Below, piece by piece: positions 28,323 through 37,654 of a DNA stretch of 64,000 nt. This stretch comes from Acidimicrobiia bacterium (lineage in GTDB: Bacteria > Actinomycetota > Acidimicrobiia > Acidimicrobiales > MedAcidi-G1). The DNA lies in NCBI GenBank assembly GCA_012959995.1, contig DUCC01000011.1, forward strand, positions 1 to 64,000, written 5' to 3'. Position 1 is the first letter of the stretch. The number at the start of each line of letters is the position of its first letter. The translations under genes and the position numbers were made by a program. The notes beneath the pieces are model-generated. The model did no database searches. It saw only the letters and a program-made list of their open reading frames with translations, and was not told the DNA's origin.

Positions 28323-28363
28323 CCATGCAGGCTTACTAGCCAGCAAAAAAAAAAGAACGAGAG

Positions 28364-28393
28364 AAAAAGCCCTGGCTTCGGTCAGGGCTTTTT
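28364..28393 (+). terminator. Intrinsic terminator after rpmA
   Basis: 11-bp stem (28364-28374 with 28383-28393), 8-nt loop containing a TTCG, and the right arm ends in five Ts. Separates the ribosomal genes from obg. Confidence 0.85.
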
Positions 28394-28473
28394 CAGTTAC
28401 TGGCACTGGCCAAGGCTCACCGTTGAAACCAAGAGAACCTGAAATAACGGGACCAGCGGCAGCAGACCAAGAG

Positions 28474-28479
28474 TAGGAT
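28474..28479 (+). promoter_or_regulatory. -10 box, leaderless obg
   Basis: TAGGAT, seven nt before ATG 28487, no Shine-Dalgarno. Confidence 0.55.
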
Positions 28480-28486
28480 TACCGGC

Positions 28487-29725
28487 ATGTCTCAGTTTGT
28501 CGATGAATGCGGTCTCAACCTCCAAGCGGGCGACGGGGGAGCGGGCTCGGTCTCTTTCCGTCGAGAAGCACACGTACCTTTAGGCGGCCCCGATGGCGGC
28601 GACGGCGGCGACGGCGGAACCATATGGCTCGAAGCCGACCACAACGTGGCTTCCCTTTTAGCTTTTCGCGACCATCCGCATCGGCGAGCAAAAAGCGGCA
28701 CCCACGGTTCGGGGCAAAAAAGACACGGTAAAAATTCTGAAGACCTGATAATCAAAGTGCCAGAAGGTACAACGGTTTACGATCTGCACACCCGAGAAGT
28801 GCTCTGTGACCTAGTAAGCAGCGGAGACCGTTGGAAAGCGGTACGGGCCGGGCGAGGCGGTAAAGGAAACGCCAAGTTTCTCAGCAACCGCCGTCGGGCC
28901 CCAACGTTTGCCGAACAAGGGGAAGATGGTGAAGAACGCTGGCTAACCCTAGAACTAAAACTCTTGGCCGATGTGGCATTAGTGGGTTTTCCCAACGTAG
29001 GAAAAAGCACGCTAATTGCCCGCGTTTCAGCGGCCCGCCCCCGTATCGCCGATTACCCCTTCACCACCCTCGAACCCAACCTGGGCGTGGTTCGTCCCCC
29101 CGGGCGTGCCGATTTCGTTATCGCCGACATCCCTGGGCTTATCGAAGGAGCCAGTGACGGCAAAGGTTTGGGCTACCGCTTCTTACGCCACATCGAACGA
29201 GCCCGTGTCCTCCTCATCATGTTGGACCTGGCCCCCGGAGCGTTGCACACCCCGGCTGAACAACTCAGAATCCTTGAACAAGAGCTTGGCGCCTATCGCC
29301 CAGAACTTTTAACTCGGCCCCGCCTCGTGGTGGGGTCACGGTCAGACGTAGCCGGAGAAGTTGAGTTTTCTGGTGACCGGCTTTCGGCTTTTACCGGTGA
29401 AGGGCTCGACACCTTGCTGCACCGTTTGGCAGATTTGGTTGAACAAGCGCGCAGTTCGCTTCCTCAGCGCCCACCAAAAGTCGTGCACCGCCCCGCCCCC
29501 GAAGATGTGGTGGTGGCTCGGGCCGAAGATGGCATGTGGGAAGTGTTTGACCGAGACGTGGCCCGCACCGTGAACCTCAACGACCTCACCAACGCAGACG
29601 CCCTGCACTACATTCATGACAAACTAAAATCTATGGGGGTTGATCGAGCGCTCGCTCGTGCCGGCGTAAAAGACGGCGAAAAGGTGCGTATCGGGCGCTT
29701 AGAATTTCACTATGACCGAGGCTGA
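28487..29725 (+). CDS. obg: GTPase Obg/CgtA
   Basis: 412 aa ribosome-assembly and stress GTPase. Three domains: glycine-rich Obg fold (about 1-158, with GGDGGDGGTIW), GTPase with G1 GFPNVGKST (167-175) and G3 DIPGLIEGAS, and a C-terminal OCT domain (about 335-412). It overlaps proB by 14 nt, the usual rplU-rpmA-obg-proB order. Confidence 0.98.
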   Translation: MSQFVDECGLNLQAGDGGAGSVSFRREAHVPLGGPDGGDGGDGGTIWLEADHNVASLLAFRDHPHRRAKSGTHGSGQKRHGKNSEDLIIKVPEGTTVYDLHTREVLCDLVSSGDRWKAVRAGRGGKGNAKFLSNRRRAPTFAEQGEDGEERWLTLELKLLADVALVGFPNVGKSTLIARVSAARPRIADYPFTTLEPNLGVVRPPGRADFVIADIPGLIEGASDGKGLGYRFLRHIERARVLLIMLDLAPGALHTPAEQLRILEQELGAYRPELLTRPRLVVGSRSDVAGEVEFSGDRLSAFTGEGLDTLLHRLADLVEQARSSLPQRPPKVVHRPAPEDVVVARAEDGMWEVFDRDVARTVNLNDLTNADALHYIHDKLKSMGVDRALARAGVKDGEKVRIGRLEFHYDRG

Positions 29726-30842
29726 GAATGTCAACACCGCACAAAAAACCGTGGTGGTTAAAGTTGGCACGTCCTCGATTACCACCGATGACGGAACGAT
29801 TGATCAACACCGAGTAAACGCCCTCTGCGACGAAGTAGCAGCACTCAAAGCCGCCGACCATCAAGTGGTAGTAGTTACCTCGGGCGCCATCGCCGCCGGG
29901 CTTCCCGCTCTTGGTTTAGGCGGAGCGGCACGCCCCAAAGACGCCCAAACACTGCAAGCAGTTTCAGCAGTCGGCCAAGGGAAACTAATCGGCACCTACC
30001 AAAGCGCACTCAGTCGCCACGGTTTGTTGGCCGGTCAAGTTCTCTTAACCCCCTTGGATTTCTTTCTACGGGCCCAGTACCTGCACGCACGATCAACCCT
30101 GACCCGCCTGTTAGAACTGGGCGCCGTACCGATTGTCAACGAAAACGATGCGGTAGCCGATGATGAAATTCGTTGGGGCGACAACGACAGAATCGCGGCC
30201 CTAGTAGCGCACCTGGTGGACGCTGATTTATTGGTACTGCTCACCGACATTGAAGGAGTGCTCTCCGCGGACCCCAAACTCAACCCCCAAGCCTCGCTCA
30301 TAGAAGAAATTGTTGAAGTAGACCACGACCTTGAACAACTGGCCGGCGGCAGCGGCTCACTGCACGGAAGCGGCGGTATGGCCTCAAAACTGGCTGCGGC
30401 AAAAATAGCGTCTTGGTCTGGAGTGCGTACGGTCATCGCTCATGCCCACCGCCCCCAAGTGCTGGTCGACGCCTTAGCGGCAAAAACCGGGATCGGTACC
30501 ACCGTGCACGCTCGCCCCAACCGCCTCGGATCCCGGCGCCTGTGGATCGCTTTTGCCGTGGGGTCTTCCGGCCGCATCACCGTAGATGCCGGGGCCCGCA
30601 AAGTTTTAGAAGAACGCCGAGTCTCTTTGCTGCCGGCAGGAGTAACCGGGGTCGAGGGCGACTTCGAAATTGGTCAAGCCGTAGAAATAGTCGACGAAAA
30701 TCAAATAGTTTTCGCCAAAGGTTTAGTGCGCCAAAATGCGGCCACCTTGCGGGACACCAAGGGGACACGAAGCACCGACTTGAACGCCGGGGTTTCACCA
30801 GAAGTAATACACGCCGACGATTTAGTAGTTTTACCTAACTAG
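29712..30842 (+). CDS. proB: Glutamate 5-kinase
   Basis: 376 aa, first enzyme of proline synthesis. Amino-acid kinase domain with VVKVGTSSIT near residue 16, SGAIAAGL, and IVNENDAVADDEIRWGDND; a C-terminal PUA domain (about 285-376) is present. Begins 14 nt inside obg. Its TAG stop and the TAG stop of the convergent murJ share the palindrome CTAG. Confidence 0.97.
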   Translation: MTEAENVNTAQKTVVVKVGTSSITTDDGTIDQHRVNALCDEVAALKAADHQVVVVTSGAIAAGLPALGLGGAARPKDAQTLQAVSAVGQGKLIGTYQSALSRHGLLAGQVLLTPLDFFLRAQYLHARSTLTRLLELGAVPIVNENDAVADDEIRWGDNDRIAALVAHLVDADLLVLLTDIEGVLSADPKLNPQASLIEEIVEVDHDLEQLAGGSGSLHGSGGMASKLAAAKIASWSGVRTVIAHAHRPQVLVDALAAKTGIGTTVHARPNRLGSRRLWIAFAVGSSGRITVDAGARKVLEERRVSLLPAGVTGVEGDFEIGQAVEIVDENQIVFAKGLVRQNAATLRDTKGTRSTDLNAGVSPEVIHADDLVVLPN

Positions 30843-32461
30843 CTTCGCCAGATACGGCGCCGCACCGGGCCAAGAATTAAATGGGCTTCGGCTACCCCAG
30901 TGCGTTGAGCCGTCACCGTGTAAAGCAAACCAGTGAAGCCCACAATCAGCGGGGCAGCCAGCAAAGCAGGCAAATCAAGGAGCCAAAACTTTAACCCGGC
31001 GGCCACCAGAAAAGCCAAAGCAGCGGCCGGCGCTAACCGCATAAAGATGAGCGAAACAGCCGGCAAAGCAGGCAACGACCTCCGTAGCAAACGAATCAAA
31101 AAAATCGCTTCAACAAAAGACGCCACCGCAGAGCCCAAAGCCAGGCCCACCGCCCCAAGATGCGGGCCAGCAGACTGGTTGCTTACAAAAGCGCCTCCCA
31201 TGATGGCGTAGTTGTCGAGCGGGAACATTAAAGCCAAACCAATGACCGCAGAAACGCCTACCCGAATGCCAGCAATGCGCGCCGGGCCCGCGGTATTCCC
31301 CAAGGCATAACAAGTGTTTTGTAACTGGCGTGAAATGGCAATAGCGGGTAAGCCCAAAGAATAAGCCCCCAAAACCAACCAAACCAAGCGAGCGTCATCG
31401 GCCGAAAATGCTCCCCAACCAAACAAAGCGTTAACAATCTGCTCGCCCACACTGAGGTACGCCACCGCACTAAATACAACAAAAAATGAGGTGCGGCGTA
31501 ACGATGTATCTACTCGAGAAATAAGAACAGATTGATCTTCGGTCCGCGACATTTCTGGCAACTCAGCGGCCGCCACGCTCATGGCGAACAGGCTTATCGG
31601 CAACAGGTAAAGCACTTGAGCAGACATCAAAGCAGCCAACGCCCCGGTAGCCAAAAAAGACGCCAAAACAAGATCAAGGTAAGCAGATAATTGCACCACC
31701 CCGCGACCAGCGACCGCCGGCAAAAAACGCCGACGAACTTCGGCCACCCCAGGTAAGCGATGCTGCAAGGTGGGGCGCAACCCCGGCAACAACTTGCGCA
31801 CCGCTATTGCCTGCACCCCAAATTGTAAGAGGCCGCCTACCACCAATCCCCAAGCAACCCCAGTGGCTGCATCAACGGGGTCCCATCCGCCGAATAAAGC
31901 GGCCACCAACACGGCAATTTGTGCAACGTTCCAAAGTACCGGAGCGACATAAGACAAAAAGAACTGACGATGGCTGTTCAACACCCCAAGGCACCACGCC
32001 GAAACCACCAAGATCCCCGCCCCAGCAGTGGTAATGCGCATGAGGTCAACGGTTAACTCAAAACGTTGACCAGAAAACCCCGGGGTCAACAAAGCAGTCA
32101 AAGGCCGAGCAGCAAAAATGGCTATCACGGCAAAAACCCCAGCGAGTGCAGCCAATAAACCAGCCACCGCACCGGCCACCCGGGCTGCCTCTTCTTCTTT
32201 ATCCTCACTTAGTAAGCGGCTATAGACAGGGATAAAAGAGGCAGAGAGAGAGCCCTCGCCTAAAAGGTTTTGCAAAATATTGGGGATCCGTAAAGCCGCC
32301 GCAAAGGCATCGGCCGCCGGGCCCAAAGCCAAAACAGAACGCAGTAAAGATTCGCGCACTAAACCCGCTAAACGAGATAAAAAAATGCCCGCCGCCACAG
32401 CGGAGGCCCCACGAGGGACACCCGAAGTTGATTGAGGTGAAGGAGTCGCAGAGGAAGGCAC
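30839..32461 (-). CDS. murJ: MurJ (MviN) lipid II flippase
   Basis: 540 aa with about 14 membrane segments; moves lipid II across the membrane. The N-terminal signature ASAVAAGIFLSRLAGLVRE is clear. The frame is open back to 32620, but that would cross the proA start; GTG 32461 gives the normal N-terminus and lies seven nt after a TAACCT hexamer, so I use it. The C-terminal helices end at about residue 530 with no extra kinase-like domain of the mycobacterial type. It is inserted on the opposite strand between proB and proA. Confidence 0.93.
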   Translation of the reverse strand: MPSSATPSPQSTSGVPRGASAVAAGIFLSRLAGLVRESLLRSVLALGPAADAFAAALRIPNILQNLLGEGSLSASFIPVYSRLLSEDKEEEAARVAGAVAGLLAALAGVFAVIAIFAARPLTALLTPGFSGQRFELTVDLMRITTAGAGILVVSAWCLGVLNSHRQFFLSYVAPVLWNVAQIAVLVAALFGGWDPVDAATGVAWGLVVGGLLQFGVQAIAVRKLLPGLRPTLQHRLPGVAEVRRRFLPAVAGRGVVQLSAYLDLVLASFLATGALAALMSAQVLYLLPISLFAMSVAAAELPEMSRTEDQSVLISRVDTSLRRTSFFVVFSAVAYLSVGEQIVNALFGWGAFSADDARLVWLVLGAYSLGLPAIAISRQLQNTCYALGNTAGPARIAGIRVGVSAVIGLALMFPLDNYAIMGGAFVSNQSAGPHLGAVGLALGSAVASFVEAIFLIRLLRRSLPALPAVSLIFMRLAPAAALAFLVAAGLKFWLLDLPALLAAPLIVGFTGLLYTVTAQRTGVAEAHLILGPVRRRIWRS

Positions 32462-32468
32462 AGGTGGC

Positions 32469-32474
32469 AGGTTA
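32469..32474 (-). promoter_or_regulatory. -10 box, leaderless murJ
   Basis: TAACCT on the minus strand, seven nt before GTG 32461. Divergent from the proA promoter 39 nt away. Confidence 0.5.
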
Positions 32475-32512
32475 GTACTTGGCGGGCACCGGTAGTTGCC
32501 GATGCGCAGCGA

Positions 32513-32518
32513 TAGTCT
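32513..32518 (+). promoter_or_regulatory. -10 box, leaderless proA
   Basis: TAGTCT, six nt before ATG 32525. Confidence 0.55.
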
Positions 32519-32524
32519 GAACCA

Positions 32525-33778
32525 ATGACCACCGTTGCAACCCCGGTAGCTGACTTGGCACAAAAGGTAAAAGCTGCCGCCCCCCACGTAGCGGCACTCA
32601 CCACCGACAAAAAAAACCAAGCACTCCGCTTAGTTGCTCAAGAATTACTCACAGCCACCGAAGAAATTTTATTAGCCAACGCAGAAGACATCGCTCGGGT
32701 AGAGGCCGAAGGAGTCACGGCAACGGTGATTGACCGTTTGCGTTTAACCCCTGAAAAAATTGCTGCCATGGCTCAAGGGCTTGAGCAAGTAGCTGACTTG
32801 GCTGACCCGGTGGGGGAAATTACCGCCCAATGGACACGCCCCAATGGCTTATCTTTCACCAAAATAAGGGTTCCGCTCGGCGTAGTTGGAGTTATCTACG
32901 AGAACCGCCCCAACGTGACCAGCGATGCCTTTGGTTTATGTTTCAAAGCCGGTAACGCAGCATTTTTGCGCGGTTCGTCCGGAGCTTTTGCCTCCAACAT
33001 GGCATTGGCTAAAGTTATTCGCCGCTCCCTGCAGCACGCCGGAATCACCCCCGACGCCATGGTATTGGTCGAAGAAACAAGCCGCCAAGCAGCAGTTACT
33101 TTTATGCAGCAACGGGGAACCATCGACTGCCTCATACCCCGGGGCGGGCCTTCGCTTATTCAATCTATTTTGGACCATGCCACCGTTCCCTACGTTATTG
33201 ACGGCGACGGCAACTGCCATATCTACGTTGACCAAGACGCCGACCTGACTATGGCGGCGAAAATTCTTGTGAATGCCAAAATGCAGCGACCATCAGTGTG
33301 TAACGCCGCCGAAAGCCTGGTGGTGCACCAAAAAGTTGCCGAGCAGTTTCTGCCTCAAGTTGCGCAAGCGCTGGTTGGGGTAACGCTGGTCGGCGATGCC
33401 GCTGCGCGAAAGATTTTGCCCAGCGTCGGCCCGGCCACTGAAGAGGACTTTGCCAAGGAATTTTTAGATCTCAAAATTTCTATAAAAATAGTCGACGACC
33501 TATCGGCAGCTATTACGCATATAAACACTTATGGGACGGGCCACAGCGAAGCCATCGTCACTGCCGACCAAGCAGCCGCCGACCGATTTACTCAAGAAGT
33601 AGATGCGGCGGCCGTGGTAGTGAACGCATCAACACGATTCGTGGACGGCGAAGAGTTCGGCTTCGGCGCAGAAATCGGTATCAGCACCCAAAAGCTTCAC
33701 GCCCGTGGGCCCATGGGGCTTCCCCAACTAACCACCGAAAAGTACGTAATTCAAGGAACCGGACAAACCCGTTCTTAA
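32525..33778 (+). CDS. proA: Gamma-glutamyl phosphate reductase
   Basis: 417 aa, second enzyme of proline synthesis: reduces glutamyl-5-phosphate with NADPH. Aldehyde-dehydrogenase-like fold; catalytic cysteine C259 in QRPSVCNAAE. The C-terminal signature with FVDGEEFGFGAEIGIST and HARGPMGLPQLT is present. Separated from its pathway partner proB only by the oppositely oriented murJ. Confidence 0.98.
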   Translation: MTTVATPVADLAQKVKAAAPHVAALTTDKKNQALRLVAQELLTATEEILLANAEDIARVEAEGVTATVIDRLRLTPEKIAAMAQGLEQVADLADPVGEITAQWTRPNGLSFTKIRVPLGVVGVIYENRPNVTSDAFGLCFKAGNAAFLRGSSGAFASNMALAKVIRRSLQHAGITPDAMVLVEETSRQAAVTFMQQRGTIDCLIPRGGPSLIQSILDHATVPYVIDGDGNCHIYVDQDADLTMAAKILVNAKMQRPSVCNAAESLVVHQKVAEQFLPQVAQALVGVTLVGDAAARKILPSVGPATEEDFAKEFLDLKISIKIVDDLSAAITHINTYGTGHSEAIVTADQAAADRFTQEVDAAAVVVNASTRFVDGEEFGFGAEIGISTQKLHARGPMGLPQLTTEKYVIQGTGQTRS

Positions 33779-33813
33779 CGGTGGCCAATAGTAAGCCCGG
33801 CCGGCTTTTTAGA

Positions 33814-33819
33814 TACGCT
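33814..33819 (+). promoter_or_regulatory. -10 box, leaderless MoxR gene
   Basis: TACGCT, seven nt before ATG 33827. Confidence 0.5.
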
Positions 33820-33826
33820 GCGTGCT

Positions 33827-34717
33827 ATGGATAACCGATTTGAAGATGTCGCTGGGGTGCGTGGTGCCCTCGCAGAAGCCAACTATTTAGCCGACGATGG
33901 CATAGCCGGAATCGTCTACTTAGCCGACCGCCTCGGGAAACCAATTTTGGTTGAAGGCCCCGCCGGCACGGGGAAAACCCAGTTAGCGAAAAGCGTGGCC
34001 GAAATGATTGGGGCACGGTTAATTCGTCTGCAATGCTACGAAGGCCTCGACGAGTCAAAAGCGCTCTACGAATGGAACTACAAAAAGCAATTGCTGCGTA
34101 TTCAAACCGAAGGCGGTGGCAGTAACTGGGACGAGATCGAAGACGACTTGTTCTCAGAAGAGTTTTTGCTCACTCGCCCGCTGTTGGAAGCCATCCGGGC
34201 CGAAGACCCCGTAGTTTTGCTTATTGACGAAGTAGATCGAGTAGAGGTCGAAACAGAAGCCTTGCTGTTAGAAATACTCTCCGAATACCAAGTCTCTATA
34301 CCGGAACTCGGCACGGTGCAGGCCCGACAAATACCATTGGTTTTCTTAACCTCTAACGCCACCCGCGAACTCTCGGAAGCCTTAAAGCGCCGCTGCCTGT
34401 TCCTCTACATCGATTACCCCGACCTTGAACGAGAACGAGAAATCGTTTTGAACAAAGTGCCGGGAATCGATGAAAATTTAGCCGACCAAGTAGCACGCAT
34501 CGTGCGCTCCATACGTCAACTGGACTTAAAAAAATCTCCCTCGGTTTCGGAAACCATTGACTGGGCCCGCACCCTAGTGCTGCTCGGCATTGACAAAGTA
34601 GATGCCCAGACGGCTACCGAAACAGTCAACATTTTGCTTAAATACCGCACCGATATTGACAAAGCCGTTAAAGAATTTTCTGAAGCCCCCGACGGGCTCG
34701 ACGAAACCGAAAGCTAA
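33827..34717 (+). CDS. MoxR-family AAA+ ATPase (CoxD-like)
   Basis: 296 aa. Walker A GPAGTGKT (44-51), Walker B VVLLIDEVDRVE, sensor 1 LTSNATRELS. MoxR ATPases act as chaperones or metal-insertion factors with a VWA partner. The next gene (nine nt on) encodes that partner. The sequence is close to the CoxD type linked to CO dehydrogenase maturation, but no cox genes are in the window, so the client is unknown. Confidence 0.88.
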   Translation: MDNRFEDVAGVRGALAEANYLADDGIAGIVYLADRLGKPILVEGPAGTGKTQLAKSVAEMIGARLIRLQCYEGLDESKALYEWNYKKQLLRIQTEGGGSNWDEIEDDLFSEEFLLTRPLLEAIRAEDPVVLLIDEVDRVEVETEALLLEILSEYQVSIPELGTVQARQIPLVFLTSNATRELSEALKRRCLFLYIDYPDLEREREIVLNKVPGIDENLADQVARIVRSIRQLDLKKSPSVSETIDWARTLVLLGIDKVDAQTATETVNILLKYRTDIDKAVKEFSEAPDGLDETES

Positions 34718-34725
34718 AACCCGCC

Positions 34726-36195
34726 GTGGCTTTAGCCGACACCCCGGTTGACACCCCGCTGCTGGACCTTCTGGGGGGTTTCATCGTGGAACTCCGGGCG
34801 GCTGGCTTGCCGGTTAGTTTGACCGAAAACCTTGACGCTATGGAAGCGGTCACCCACATACCCATAGAGGACCGAGAAGCATTCAAATACGCACTCGGTG
34901 CCACCTTGGTAAAAAATTATGCCCACTGGAAAGCTTTCGAAATAGTTTTTGAAGTTTATTTCACCCTGCGTGGCCCAGAATACGAGTTGGTCGGTGAAGG
35001 CGAAGGCAGCGATGGCGACCCAGATGGTGAACAAAGTTCACTCCCCGGAGAGGGTCAAGCCCAAGGCGGTGGGGGAGGAGGGCAATCTCTCACCCCTGAA
35101 CAACTGGCCGAAATGCTTTTTAAAGCCCTCATGAACGGCGACGGTGCCATGATGACCGCCCTGGCTCGCCAAGCCGTAAAAAGGTTCGCCGGAATGGAAC
35201 CCGGGAGGCCCGTGGGAGGCACGTACTACCTGTACCGCACGCTAAGAAACCTTGAACTTGATTCCATGTTGGATCGGCTTATGGAGTCTGCGCAAGACCA
35301 AGCACCGCAACCCTTGACCAAGTTTGAAGAACGCTTAGAGCGCGACGAGTTTGCCGGCCGCATTGAAAAACTTAAAGCAGAAGTAGAAGCAGAAATTCGC
35401 CGGCGCCTGGTGGCCGACCGCGGGGTAGAAGCAATGGCACGCACCCTGCGTAAACCATTACCCGAAGACGTGGACTTCATGCACGCTTCACGCGAAGAAA
35501 TGGCTGACCTGCGCAAAGCTATTTACCCCCTGACCCGCAAATTGGCGGTGCGCTTAGCGCGTAAGCGTCGCCACGGACGCAAAGGAGCCTTGGACTTTCG
35601 CAACACCATTCGCCACTCCCTAAGTTACGGAGGGGTGCCCGCCGAACCAAAGTTTCGTTTTCCCCGGCCGGCCAAACCAGAAATGATGGTCATCGCCGAC
35701 ATTTCAGGCTCGGTAGCTTCCTTCGCCCGTTTCACCTTGCACCTGGTGTATGCCATAAGCAACCAATTCTCCAAAGTCCGGTCGTTCGTTTTCATCGACG
35801 GGCTAGACGAAGTAACCAAATTCTTTGAAGGCACCGAAGACATCGGTCAAGCGGTGCATCGGGTAAATACCGAAGCTGACGTGGTGTGGGTAGATGGGCA
35901 TTCAGATTATGGGCATGCTTTTGATGTGTTTTGGGAACGTTTCGGTAAAGACGTAGGGCCAAAAACAACGGTGTTGATTTTGGGTGATGCCCGCAATAAC
36001 TACCATGCATCGCAATCTTGGATCATAAAAGAAATGCGGCACAAAGCCCGCAAAGTATTTTGGTTAAACCCCGAACCGCGGGCCTACTGGGACACCGGTG
36101 ACTCCATCGTGGGCGAATACGCTACCCACGCTGACGGCTGCTACGAAGTACGCAACCTGCGGCAATTAGAAAGCTTTGTAGAGAAACTAATTTAG
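34726..36195 (+). CDS. VWA-domain protein, CoxE-like
   Basis: 489 aa from GTG 34726. Residues about 100-125 are a glycine-rich linker (GEGQAQGGGGGGQS); a charged helical middle follows; the C-terminal VWA domain starts near residue 320 with an intact MIDAS metal site D325-I-S327-G-S329 and later ILGDARNN. Matches CoxE/YehP-like VWA partners of MoxR ATPases. Probably works with the upstream ATPase to mature or remodel a protein complex. Its stop is two nt from the convergent DAHP synthase stop. Confidence 0.86.
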   Translation: MALADTPVDTPLLDLLGGFIVELRAAGLPVSLTENLDAMEAVTHIPIEDREAFKYALGATLVKNYAHWKAFEIVFEVYFTLRGPEYELVGEGEGSDGDPDGEQSSLPGEGQAQGGGGGGQSLTPEQLAEMLFKALMNGDGAMMTALARQAVKRFAGMEPGRPVGGTYYLYRTLRNLELDSMLDRLMESAQDQAPQPLTKFEERLERDEFAGRIEKLKAEVEAEIRRRLVADRGVEAMARTLRKPLPEDVDFMHASREEMADLRKAIYPLTRKLAVRLARKRRHGRKGALDFRNTIRHSLSYGGVPAEPKFRFPRPAKPEMMVIADISGSVASFARFTLHLVYAISNQFSKVRSFVFIDGLDEVTKFFEGTEDIGQAVHRVNTEADVVWVDGHSDYGHAFDVFWERFGKDVGPKTTVLILGDARNNYHASQSWIIKEMRHKARKVFWLNPEPRAYWDTGDSIVGEYATHADGCYEVRNLRQLESFVEKLI

Positions 36196-36197
36196 GT

Positions 36198-37583
36198 TCA
36201 ATCTTCGCGGTGCCCGTTACGAAGCAACTCGGCCAGGCGGAAAGCTAAATCTACACTTTGTCCGCCGTTCAAACGAGGGTCGCACATGGATTCGTAGCGA
36301 GTGCCAAGGTCGCCTTGTTCAACCACCGAACCACCACCGAGGCATTCGGTTACATCATCACCGGTGAGTTCTAAATGCACGCCACCGGGATGGGTGCCCA
36401 GCGAACGATGCACCGCAAAAAAGCCCGATACCTCAGCAAGAACATCTTCAAAGTGGCGCGTCTTGTGCCCGCCTTCTGCAGTGAAAGTATTGCCATGCAT
36501 GGGGTCACAAACCCAAACCACCGGATGGCCAGCGTCTTTTACCGCTTTGACCAACGGAGGCAACTTGTCGATAATTTGGTTGGCCCCCATGCGCACGATT
36601 AACGACAGGCGGCCGGGTTCTTTTTCAGGGTTCAAAGCCTGGCAAAGGTCAAGAACTTCTTCGGGGGTGGCCGTCGGGCCTATTTTGCAGCCAAGGGGGT
36701 TACGAACACCACGTAAAAATTCAACGTGCGCACCATCAAGTTGGCGGGTTCGCTCACCAATCCACAACATGTGAGCCGAGCAGTCGTACCAGTCGCCGGT
36801 TAAAGAATCTTGACGGGTTAAGGCTTCTTCATAGTCCAGCAACAAAGCTTCGTGACTGGTATAAAAATCCACCTGACGCAATTCAGACAAAGTATCGGAA
36901 GAAATGCCGCAGGCCGCCATGAACTGCACGGCCCGTTCAATTTCGTCAGCCAGCGTTTCGTAACGTTGGCCGGCAGGACTGTCGGCTACAAACTCACGGT
37001 TCCAGCGGTGCACCTCGGAAAGGTTGGCAAACCCACCTTTAGTGAACGCCCGAAGCAGATTAAGCGTTGAGGCGGCACGGTTATATGCAGTAACCAAACG
37101 TTGGGGGTTCGGAGAACGATCAACCGGCGAAAAGCCAATGTCGTTCACAATGTGTCCGCGAAATGAAGGCAACTCAACGCCATCAATTGTTTCAGTATCA
37201 CTGGAACGCGGCTTAGCAAATTGGCCAGCAATGCGCCCAACTTTGACCACCGGCACCCCAGTGAAATAGGTAAGCACCACCGCCATTTGCAAAATTACCC
37301 GCAGACGGTCTCGAATAGAGTCAGCAGAAGTATCAAAAGATTCCGCACAGTCGCCGGCCTGCAAGAGGAAAGCTTCGCCGCGACAAACTGCCGCCAGACT
37401 TTGGGTGAGGTCACGCCCTTCGCCAGCAAAAACTAGGGGGGGCAAAGACCGCAACTCTTCTAAAGCCGCCTCATGTTGCGCCGGATCGGGCCATTCAGGT
37501 TGCTGCAAAGCCACCCGGCCCCGCCAAGAATCAGGAGCCCAAGCGGCATCAGTTGAAGAAGAGGTCGAAGATGGGGTTGTCAC
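36198..37583 (-). CDS. Class II 3-deoxy-7-phosphoheptulonate (DAHP) synthase
   Basis: 461 aa, plant/actinobacterial type enzyme, unlike the E. coli AroFGH class. First step of the shikimate pathway, from PEP and erythrose 4-phosphate. Conserved blocks: LLQAGDCAESF (metal cysteine), RGHIVNDIGFSPVDR, VRNPLGCKIGP, LIVRMGAN and VWVCDPMHGNT, then GGVHLELTGDDVTEC. Start GTG 37583 lies seven nt after TAGACT. The N-terminal 15 residues are Ser/Thr-rich. Confidence 0.97.
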   Translation of the reverse strand: MTTPSSTSSSTDAAWAPDSWRGRVALQQPEWPDPAQHEAALEELRSLPPLVFAGEGRDLTQSLAAVCRGEAFLLQAGDCAESFDTSADSIRDRLRVILQMAVVLTYFTGVPVVKVGRIAGQFAKPRSSDTETIDGVELPSFRGHIVNDIGFSPVDRSPNPQRLVTAYNRAASTLNLLRAFTKGGFANLSEVHRWNREFVADSPAGQRYETLADEIERAVQFMAACGISSDTLSELRQVDFYTSHEALLLDYEEALTRQDSLTGDWYDCSAHMLWIGERTRQLDGAHVEFLRGVRNPLGCKIGPTATPEEVLDLCQALNPEKEPGRLSLIVRMGANQIIDKLPPLVKAVKDAGHPVVWVCDPMHGNTFTAEGGHKTRHFEDVLAEVSGFFAVHRSLGTHPGGVHLELTGDDVTECLGGGSVVEQGDLGTRYESMCDPRLNGGQSVDLAFRLAELLRNGHRED

Positions 37584-37590
37584 AAAGAGC

Positions 37591-37596
37591 AGTCTA
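37591..37596 (-). promoter_or_regulatory. -10 box, leaderless DAHP synthase
   Basis: TAGACT on the minus strand, seven nt before GTG 37583. Confidence 0.55.
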
Positions 37597-37654
37597 CGGC
37601 CTTGGCGGGCTGTGCCCTAATGAGTTTTGCTGTCTGGTCGTTTTCTTAAGAAAA

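Noticed and set aside
32462..32620. Longer murJ reading frame starting at 32620
   Set aside because: It would overlap the proA start and has no MviN similarity before GTG 32461.
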